Below, in pieces: positions 34,124 to 40,823 of a stretch of 55,862 nt of DNA. Numbering within the stretch: position 1 is the stretch's first letter; every line of letters starts with the position of its first letter. Made by a program: the position numbers and the translations under genes. This DNA comes from Sphingomonadales bacterium (GTDB taxonomy: Bacteria > Pseudomonadota > Alphaproteobacteria > Sphingomonadales > Sphingomonadaceae), in assembly GCA_028869175.1 (NCBI GenBank), contig JAGWTB010000007.1, positions 1 to 55,862 on the forward strand, in the 5' to 3' direction. The notes below the pieces were generated by a model that did not search any database, was not told where the DNA came from, and was given only the letters and a program-made list of their open reading frames with translations.

Positions 34124-35623
34124 ATGCGGTTGATCGGATTGGGTATTGCGGCGGGTCTGGCGGCGGTGCCGGCAGGACTTTTCGCACAGAGCGCCGGCGG
34201 TGGATCGGCGCAAGGCGATGTCGCCGTCACCATCTACAACAACAATCTCGCGCTGGTGCAGGACGTGCGGCAGGTTACCCTGCCCGCTGGCCGCAGCCGG
34301 CAGGAATTTCCCGACGTTTCGGCGGTGATCCGGCCCGAAACCGTGACGCTGGCCGGTGAGGGCTTCGGTATTGTCGAGCAGAATTTCGACTATGACCTGC
34401 TGTCACCGCAGGCGCTGATGCAGAAGGCGGTGGGCCAACAGGTCACCTTGCTGCGCACCAACCCCGCCACTGGCGCGGAAACGCGCGAGCGGGCAACCGT
34501 GCTGGCAGCCAACGGCGGCGTTGTGCTCAAGATCGGTGAGCGGATCGAGGTGCTGCGCGACGACGGGCTGCCGGTGCGGGTGATCTTCGATAACATCCCG
34601 CCCAACCTGCGCGCGCGCCCCACCCTGTCGGTGACGATGGACGCCAGCCGCGCCGGCCCGCGACCGCTGACGCTGAGCTACCTCACCCCCGGAATGGCCT
34701 GGAAAAGCGACTATGTCGCGCTGTTCGACGAAAAGGCAGGCAAGATCGACGTGCAGGGCTGGATCACCCTGACCAACAACACCGGTACCACCTTCAGCAA
34801 TGCCAAGGCCTTGCTGGTGGCGGGCGAGGTCGGCCAGGTGCAGCAGGGCTACAACTACAACCAGTACAACCGCGGTCGCCCGATGCCCGGCGGCAATCGC
34901 CCGGGCACCGAGAGCGGCGGCGACCAGCTCGGCGATTTCCACGTCTATCCGATCGAAGGCCGCACCACGATCGCCAATGCCCAGACCAAGCAGGTCAGCT
35001 TCCTCGATGCTTCGGGCGTGCCTGCGCGCAGGGGCTATGAATTCCGCAACGGCTGGCTGGGCAATCAGGGCGAACCGCAAAGCGCTGCCGCGATCCTCAA
35101 GTTTTCCAATGCCCGCAGCGGCGGGATCGGCGCGGCGCTGCCGGCGGGAACGGTGCGCGTCTACATGCGTGATACCAAGGGCCAGGCGCAGTTCATCGGC
35201 GAAAGCGAAATTCCGCACACCCCCGGCGGTTCGGCGCTGGCGCTGCGCACCGGCGATGCCTTCGACGTCAAGGTCCAGCCGACGCTGGTCAAGCGCGAGG
35301 CGATCACGCTGGACGAGTGGGAAAAGTTTGCCCGCTGGAAGGTGACCTACAGCGACGGGCGCGTGGTCGAAGCCGTGGCCGAGCGGCCCAAGACCTATTA
35401 CCGGGTGCAGATGCGCTACATCGTCACCAACGCCCGGCCGATCCCGGTAACGGTTGACGTGGTCCAGGGCGGGCTCAACCAGTGGTGGTGGTGGCGCGAT
35501 GTTCGCGTGCCCGAGGAATCGATCCCCGGTACCCAGGACAATGCCGACGAACGCCGCTGGGAAGTGCCGGTCGCCGCCAACGGCAAGACCGACCTGACCG
35601 TGACCTTCCTGACCCCGTGGTGA
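34124..35623 (+). CDS. DUF4139 domain protein, exported, copy 1
   Basis: 499 residues with an N-terminal signal (MRLIGLGIAAGLAAVPAGLF, ending AQSA). The mature protein matches the DUF4139 layout: an N-terminal beta domain (GDVAVTIYNNNLALVQDVRQ) and a large beta-rich C-terminal region (PLTLSYLTPGMAWKSDYVAL, KIDVQGWITLTNNTGTTF). Function unknown, probably periplasmic or surface-associated. GGAGGGGG precedes the ATG. A second DUF4139 gene follows across a repeat. Confidence 0.88.
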   Translation: MRLIGLGIAAGLAAVPAGLFAQSAGGGSAQGDVAVTIYNNNLALVQDVRQVTLPAGRSRQEFPDVSAVIRPETVTLAGEGFGIVEQNFDYDLLSPQALMQKAVGQQVTLLRTNPATGAETRERATVLAANGGVVLKIGERIEVLRDDGLPVRVIFDNIPPNLRARPTLSVTMDASRAGPRPLTLSYLTPGMAWKSDYVALFDEKAGKIDVQGWITLTNNTGTTFSNAKALLVAGEVGQVQQGYNYNQYNRGRPMPGGNRPGTESGGDQLGDFHVYPIEGRTTIANAQTKQVSFLDASGVPARRGYEFRNGWLGNQGEPQSAAAILKFSNARSGGIGAALPAGTVRVYMRDTKGQAQFIGESEIPHTPGGSALALRTGDAFDVKVQPTLVKREAITLDEWEKFARWKVTYSDGRVVEAVAERPKTYYRVQMRYIVTNARPIPVTVDVVQGGLNQWWWWRDVRVPEESIPGTQDNADERRWEVPVAANGKTDLTVTFLTPW

Positions 35624-35634
35624 TGGGGCGCGCA

Positions 35635-35785
35635 GATCCTCCCCGGCACGGGGAGGGGGACCGCGACGCGCAGCGGCGTGGTGGAGGGGGCCGGCCTGTG
35701 GGCGCGCCATCGGGAGAGTGCGCCAGGACGCCAGCCCCCTCCACCATGCTTCGCATGGTCCCCCTCCCCGTACCGGGGAGGATTT
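35635..35785. repeat. Long C/G-rich palindromic repeat, copy D
   Basis: Begins GATCCTCCCCGGCACGGGGA and ends CCCCGTACCGGGGAGGATT; inner arms GGTGGAGGGGG and CCCCCTCCACC face each other. A smaller hairpin CCATGC-TTC-GCATGG (35744-35758) lies in the right arm and contains both candidate start codons of the following gene. Confidence 0.8.
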
Positions 35786-37347
35786 TGGCCCTCTTCCTCG
35801 CCCTGCTCCCCGCCACGGCCTTCGCCGCGCCGCCGGTGGTCGTCTCCGCCGCGCCCGACAAGGTCGCCGTCACCATCTACCGCGATCCCGGTCGCGGCGA
35901 CGGGCCGATTGACCGCAGCAGTCCCAACTCCATCGCGCTGATCGCCGAAACCCGCACCGTCACCCTGCCGCCAGGCGAGGTGACCGTGCGGTTTGAGGGC
36001 GTCGCCGGCGGCATCGTGCCGCAAACCGCGATCCTGTTCGGTGCGCCTCCGCGCGAGCGCAACCGCGATGCGGCGCTGCTGTCGCAAAAGGGGCTGGTCG
36101 ATGCCTATACCGGCCAGCAGGTGCTGCTGCGCCGTACCGATCCCGCCACCGGCAAGGTGACGGAAGAGACGGCAACGATCCGCTCTGCTGCCGGGCGCAT
36201 GGTGATCCAGACCCCGCGCGGGGCGGAGGCGGTCTATTGCACCGGGCTGGCCCAGACGCTGCTTTATCCCGAAGCCCCGGCCACGCTTTCGGCCAAGCCG
36301 GTGCTGTCCATGCTGACCAAGGACCAGCCCGGCGGCACGGTGACCATCACCCTTGCCTATGTCGCCACCGGGTTTGACTGGGACGCGACCTATGTCGGCA
36401 CGCTGTCGGAAGACGGCAAGGCGATGAAGCTGTTCGCCTGGCTGACCATGGCCAGCGGCGACGAGACCAGTTTCCCCGATGCCACCGCCGCCGCCGTGGC
36501 GGGCACGATCAACCGCTCCGAAGATACCCGCGACGATACAGGGCAGCAGGCGAAGAACGAGGCCCGCTGGCTCAACCGGTCATCACAGTGCTGGCCGGCC
36601 AGAACCACCAGCGACATTCCGCTCACCGGGCTGCCAAGCTTTCCCATGTCCATTCCGCCTCCGCCGCCGCCCGCACCGATGATGTCGATGGCGATGGAGG
36701 CGGATAACATCGTCGTCACCGCACAGCGCAGGAGTGAAAAGGCGATGGACGCGCCCATCGCGGTGACCGCCAGGGCAGAAAACCTGGGTGACCTGAAGCT
36801 CTACCGCATCCCGCTGCCGGTCACCGTCGCGGCGCAATCGCAGAAGCAGGTGGCTTTCCTCAATACGCCCAAGGTCACCGGGCAACTGGTCTACCGCGCG
36901 CGGGTTTTCGGCGGTGGTCCGGCCGACACGCAGATGCTGTTCCGCTTCCGCAACCGCAAGGCCGATGGGCTGGGCGATCCGCTGCCTGCCGGAAAGGCGG
37001 TGATCTATCAGGACAGCGCCGCATTCGGGCGACAAGTGGTCGGCGAAAGCACGGTTGCCGACAAGGCGGTGGAAGAGGAGGTCGAATGGGTATTCGGCAG
37101 CCCCACCGGCGTGACAGTGGAGCAAGACGAGGACAGCCTGCCCAACGGCAGCCGCCACGCCCTTACCCTGCGCAACGCCAATCCCTTCCCGGTGCGCTTC
37201 GAACTGGAATTCGCGCCGGATGGCAACTCGGTGCTGAGCAAGGCACCGGGCCGGATGATCGAGAAGCCGGGCAAGCGCATCTGGGCCACCACCCTGCCCC
37301 CGCACGGCGAGGTCAAGGCGGACTATGAGATGCGCGCGGTGGAATAG
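35746..37347 (+). CDS. DUF4139 domain protein, exported, copy 2, with TonB-box-like insert
   Basis: 533 residues from ATG 35746, or 530 from ATG 35755. The signal peptide (MVPLPVPGRILALFLALL...) starts inside repeat copy D and no ribosome-binding site is obvious. The mature part opens KVAVTIYRDPGRG like copy 1 and ends in beta-rich DUF4139 sequence (VEWVFGSPTGVTVEQDED). Near residues 305-343 it carries a proline run and then DNIVVTAQRRSEK...APIAVTA, strikingly like the start of sphingomonad TonB-dependent receptors. Function unknown. Confidence 0.85.
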   Translation: MLRMVPLPVPGRILALFLALLPATAFAAPPVVVSAAPDKVAVTIYRDPGRGDGPIDRSSPNSIALIAETRTVTLPPGEVTVRFEGVAGGIVPQTAILFGAPPRERNRDAALLSQKGLVDAYTGQQVLLRRTDPATGKVTEETATIRSAAGRMVIQTPRGAEAVYCTGLAQTLLYPEAPATLSAKPVLSMLTKDQPGGTVTITLAYVATGFDWDATYVGTLSEDGKAMKLFAWLTMASGDETSFPDATAAAVAGTINRSEDTRDDTGQQAKNEARWLNRSSQCWPARTTSDIPLTGLPSFPMSIPPPPPPAPMMSMAMEADNIVVTAQRRSEKAMDAPIAVTARAENLGDLKLYRIPLPVTVAAQSQKQVAFLNTPKVTGQLVYRARVFGGGPADTQMLFRFRNRKADGLGDPLPAGKAVIYQDSAAFGRQVVGESTVADKAVEEEVEWVFGSPTGVTVEQDEDSLPNGSRHALTLRNANPFPVRFELEFAPDGNSVLSKAPGRMIEKPGKRIWATTLPPHGEVKADYEMRAVE

Positions 37348-37365
37348 GCTCGCGAAACGGCAGTG

Positions 37366-37404
37366 GCAGATCCTCCCCAAAGCAAGTCTTTGGGGAGGAT
37401 CTGC
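37366..37404. terminator. Perfect 17-bp hairpin between convergent genes
   Basis: GCAGATCCTCCCCAAAG (37366-37382) and CTTTGGGGAGGATCTGC (37388-37404) pair without mismatch around CAAGT. It lies between the converging DUF4139 and DUF4197 genes and probably acts as a two-way transcription block. Its GATCCTCCCC/GGGGAGGATC core is shared with the ends of repeat copy D. Confidence 0.7.
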
Positions 37405-37409
37405 ACCGC

Positions 37410-38159
37410 TCAGTTCTTCAACAGGCCGCCCAGCACCCCGCTGACCGCACCCACCGGATTGCCGCGCAGGCGGCCCTCTTCGGCACCGATGTACTTGAAG
37501 ATGCCGTTCAGCGCCTGATCGGTCACCGAAGCGCCCAGCCCCGAGCGCGAGATGCCCGCCTGCGCCAGCAGCGGCGAACGGCGAGACAGGCTGTCGAGCG
37601 CGCTGAACGCGTTGACCTTGCCCAGTGCGGCATCGATCAGCGGGCGCAGCTTGCCGGTCAGCTCGGTGCCGGCGCTGCGGCGCAGGTATTGCGAGGCACC
37701 ATCGTTCTGGCCGACGATGCCGGGCACATCAGTGATCGACAGGCGGCTGATCGCGCTGCGGAAGATCGGCTTGGCTTCCTTCGCCGCCAGCCCCGCCGCA
37801 TCGTTCAGCTTGCGCACCAGCCCATCGGCGATGCCCAGCCGGCTGGCACCGTTGAGCAGCGAACCGAGCGTGCCCCCGGCCCCGCCGAGCAGCGGCAGGG
37901 CAATGCGGATCGCGGCATCATTGTAGAACGCGCCGGGCACCGCCAGCTTGTCGAGCGAGGAATCCGAAGCGCGGCCCAGCAGATCGAGCAACCCGCCGCC
38001 CGCGCCGGTGGTGGTGCCTGTGCCGGCTCCGCTGCCGCCCAGCAGCCCGCCAAGCACACCTTGCGCCATGGCCGGCGAAGCGAACGGCGCGGCTGCGGCC
38101 AGCGCAGCGATGGCGGCCAGCATGTCTCTGCGGCTGCGCGAAAAATCCCTGTTATCCAT
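37410..38159 (-). CDS. DUF4197 protein with twin-arginine-type signal
   Basis: 249 residues. The N-terminus MDNRDFSRSRRDMLAAIAAL followed by AAAAPFASPAMAQ has SRRDML, a plausible Tat motif, and an Ala-x-Ala cleavage site. The mature part (LDKLAVPGAFYNDAAIRIAL, KPIFRSAISRLSITDVPGIV, GQNDGASQYLRRSAGTEL) is a DUF4197 protein, function unknown. GGAG precedes the ATG; an in-frame ATG five codons upstream is less likely. Confidence 0.87.
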   Translation of the reverse strand: MDNRDFSRSRRDMLAAIAALAAAAPFASPAMAQGVLGGLLGGSGAGTGTTTGAGGGLLDLLGRASDSSLDKLAVPGAFYNDAAIRIALPLLGGAGGTLGSLLNGASRLGIADGLVRKLNDAAGLAAKEAKPIFRSAISRLSITDVPGIVGQNDGASQYLRRSAGTELTGKLRPLIDAALGKVNAFSALDSLSRRSPLLAQAGISRSGLGASVTDQALNGIFKYIGAEEGRLRGNPVGAVSGVLGGLLKN

Positions 38160-38268
38160 CGACCCTGTCTCCATCCCGGTTGAGCGCGGGGCAAGGTTCC
38201 ACAGGAGAGGCGAAACGGCAAGCGCCCCCTGCTTCCCACTGACCCCCGTGTCAGTTACGAAGCGGCGC

Positions 38269-40491
38269 ATGAACCGCAGATGGATCGTCCGTACCGGCTG
38301 GAGCGCACTGGCGCTGCTCTTGCTCGCCCTGATGGCGCTGATGTGCTGGGAGCCGTTCCTGGCCGAGCAGCCGGGCCCGCCGCCGCCGCCCCGCGCTTAT
38401 GCCGCCGAGATCGTCCGCGACAGCTTCGGCGTGCCACATATCTATGGTCGCAGCGACGCCGACGTGACCTTCGGTGTTGCCATGGCCCATGCCGAGGATG
38501 ATTTTTCCACCCTGCAGGACGTGCTGGCGATGACGCGTGGGCGCTATGGCGCAATCGCCGGTGAGCCGGGTGCGGGGGTGGACTATGCCTATCACCTGTT
38601 TGGCGTCCGGGCGAAGGTGCGGCACCTCTATCCCGCGCTGCCCGCCGATGTCCGCGATCTGCTTGACGGCTATGCCGCCGGCCTCAACCGCTTCGCGTCG
38701 CTGCACCCGCGCGAGGTCAAGCTGGCGAACCTGTTCCCGGTGAACGGAGAGGACATCGCCGCCGGCTTTGCGCTGCGTCTGCCGTTCTTCTCGGGCATGG
38801 ACCGGGTGTTGAAGCCGCTGGTGGACGGTGCCCCGGCCAATCCCGAATTCGGCCCCGCGCTGGACGGCAAGCCGCTGCCGGGCTTCTTCCAGGGCGGCGG
38901 CGACATCGAACCACGCCTTGGCCGGCAGGCAAGCTCCATCGCCGTGCCGGGCCGTGATGAGGGCGGTAGCCCGGACGGTTCCAACGCCTTCGCCATCGCG
39001 CCAAAGCGTTCGGGCGATGGGGTGACGCGGCTGGTCTCCAACACCCACCAGCCATGGCGCGGGCCGGTTGCATGGTACGAACTGGTGATCGAAAGCGACG
39101 CCGGCTGGCATTTCGCCGGAGCCACTTTCCCCGGATCGCCATGGCCGTTCCTCGGCCACAATGACGATCTGGGCTGGACCAACACCATTGACCGGCCCGA
39201 TCTGGTCGATGTCTACAAGCTGGTGCTGAGCATGGACGCCACGCAGTACCGGCTCGACGGGAAATGGCTGCCGCTGGAACGTCGCCGGGTGTGGCTGCCG
39301 GTGAAGCTGGGCCCCTTTGTCCTGCCGGTGCCGCGCACCATTGCCCGTTCCGCCCACGGTCCCGTGGTGGAGAATGCACACGGTGCCTTTGCGCTGCGCT
39401 ATGCCGGGATCGAGACGATCGACGCACTGATCCAGTACTACCGCCTCACCCGCGCGCGCAGTTTCGCCGAATGGCAGGCGGCGATGGCGATCCAGGGCGT
39501 GCCGGCAACCAACTTCGTCTATGCTGATCGCAGCGGCACCATCGCCCACGTCTACAACGGGCGTTTTCCCGTGCGCAAACCGGGGTTCGACTGGCGGCAC
39601 GTGCTGCCGGGTGACCGCAGCGACCTGATCTGGCAGGCGCATGTGCCGTGGAGCGGCGTGCCACAGAACATCAACCCGGCCTCCGGCTTCCTGTTCAGTG
39701 CCAACAACACACCATTCGTGGCCGCCGGGCCAGGCAGCGAGCTGGACCCGGCGCACTTTTCGCCGCTGCTGGGAATCGAGCTGGACATGACCAACCGCGC
39801 CCGCCGCGCGGTGAAGCTGCTCGCCGCCAGTCCGCATATCGGGCGGGCAGAGCTGGAACGGATCAAGTATGATACCGGGGTCGAACGCGCCGGCTTCGTC
39901 GCCCAGACTTTCGACGCGGTGGCGGCGCTCGATACGCGCGGTGATCCATTGCTGGCGCGGGCGCAGAAGCTGCTGGCGAACTGGGACTACCGGCTCGACG
40001 GTCAGGGACCGGGCGATGCGCTGGCGACGATGATGATCAAGCCGATGATGTCCGCCGCCTACAACCACCGCCGCCCGCCCGATGTCCGCCGCCTGCTGCA
40101 TGACAGCGCCTGGCACCTCCAGCACTGGTTCGGCAGGTTGGACCCGCCGCTGGGCGAAGTGGTGCGGCTGCGGCAGGGCAGCGTCGACCTGCCGATGGAT
40201 GGCGGCGAAACCCTGCGCGCGGCGAGCGACTGGGACGTCGATCCCCGCGATGGCCGGCTGGTGGTGAAGCATGGCGACAGCTTCCTGATGTTCATGGAAT
40301 GGCCGGCCGGCGGCGCAGTGCGATCACAGTCCATCGTCCCCTTCGGCGCGGCGACCACCCGGCCCCAGTCACCGCACTATGCCGACCAGTCGCCGCTGTT
40401 CGCCGCGCACCGGCTGAAGCCGGTCTATTTCCGCCGGGCCGACGTACTTGCCCACGCGGCAAGCCGGGAAGTGGTGACAGGCGGGCAGTAG
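38269..40491 (+). CDS. Penicillin acylase family (Ntn-hydrolase) protein
   Basis: 740 residues, a precursor that normally self-cleaves. The nucleophile serine is in PDGSNAFAIAPKRS (Ser238), the site that becomes the beta-chain N-terminus. N-terminal membrane/signal segment (WSALALLLLALMALMCW), alpha-subunit region (GVPHIYGRSDADVTFGVAMA) and beta-subunit landmarks (SNTHQPWRGPVAWYELVIES, GHNDDLGWTNT). Relatives hydrolyse penicillins, cephalosporins or acyl-homoserine lactones; the substrate here is not known. Divergent from DUF4197. Confidence 0.91.
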   Translation: MNRRWIVRTGWSALALLLLALMALMCWEPFLAEQPGPPPPPRAYAAEIVRDSFGVPHIYGRSDADVTFGVAMAHAEDDFSTLQDVLAMTRGRYGAIAGEPGAGVDYAYHLFGVRAKVRHLYPALPADVRDLLDGYAAGLNRFASLHPREVKLANLFPVNGEDIAAGFALRLPFFSGMDRVLKPLVDGAPANPEFGPALDGKPLPGFFQGGGDIEPRLGRQASSIAVPGRDEGGSPDGSNAFAIAPKRSGDGVTRLVSNTHQPWRGPVAWYELVIESDAGWHFAGATFPGSPWPFLGHNDDLGWTNTIDRPDLVDVYKLVLSMDATQYRLDGKWLPLERRRVWLPVKLGPFVLPVPRTIARSAHGPVVENAHGAFALRYAGIETIDALIQYYRLTRARSFAEWQAAMAIQGVPATNFVYADRSGTIAHVYNGRFPVRKPGFDWRHVLPGDRSDLIWQAHVPWSGVPQNINPASGFLFSANNTPFVAAGPGSELDPAHFSPLLGIELDMTNRARRAVKLLAASPHIGRAELERIKYDTGVERAGFVAQTFDAVAALDTRGDPLLARAQKLLANWDYRLDGQGPGDALATMMIKPMMSAAYNHRRPPDVRRLLHDSAWHLQHWFGRLDPPLGEVVRLRQGSVDLPMDGGETLRAASDWDVDPRDGRLVVKHGDSFLMFMEWPAGGAVRSQSIVPFGAATTRPQSPHYADQSPLFAAHRLKPVYFRRADVLAHAASREVVTGGQ

Positions 40492-40823
40492 CATTTCACA
40501 CCGTGCCGCAAGCCTCGCCCAATGCGGTCCAAAGTTGCGCGCGGGCTTCGACGGGCTCAGCCTGAGCGGGCTGTGGAGTTGGGGGCTGCGAAGACAGTCC
40601 GGCGGTTGGTGCGATACCGGCATGGCGGCCAGACTGATCCTTCCATTTTGCTCTCCGCCCGTGCCAACCTCCGCTCAGGCTGAACCCGTCGAAGCCCAAG
40701 CGCAACGCCCGCACCGCCCTTCGGCGTCTGCCATCAGCCCTTCGTCGATTTACCGGGGCGCGGCGACTGGTCCCCCGCGCCAAATTGGCTAGAAGGTGCA
40801 ATCCCTTGCCGACTGGAATTCGC
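40492..40823. other. Gene-free stretch with an inverted repeat pair
   Basis: This 332-base gap between the acylase and the M16 protease holds the two arms of an inverted repeat (40543-40569 and 40671-40697). Short open frames inside it are translations of the repeat and look unlike protein. I see no convincing promoter apart from general AT-richer spots near 40640-40660. Confidence 0.6.
40543..40697. repeat. Inverted pair of GGGCTTCGAC-type repeats
   Basis: The 27-base arm at 40543-40569 starts GGGCTTCGACGGGCTCAGCC and ends TGAGCGG. Its inverted partner at 40671-40697 starts CCGCTCAGGCTGAACCCGTC and ends GAAGCCC. They match at 26 of 27 positions with about 101 bases between, a layout typical of REP-like elements. 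A partial copy is at 27254. Confidence 0.82.

Noticed and set aside
38251..40272. Minus-strand frame of 673 codons opposite the penicillin acylase
   Set aside because: Antisense shadow; composition is not protein-like.
40535..40792. 85-codon frame upstream of the M16 protease
   Set aside because: It is a translation of the inverted repeats and spacer with no ribosome-binding site.
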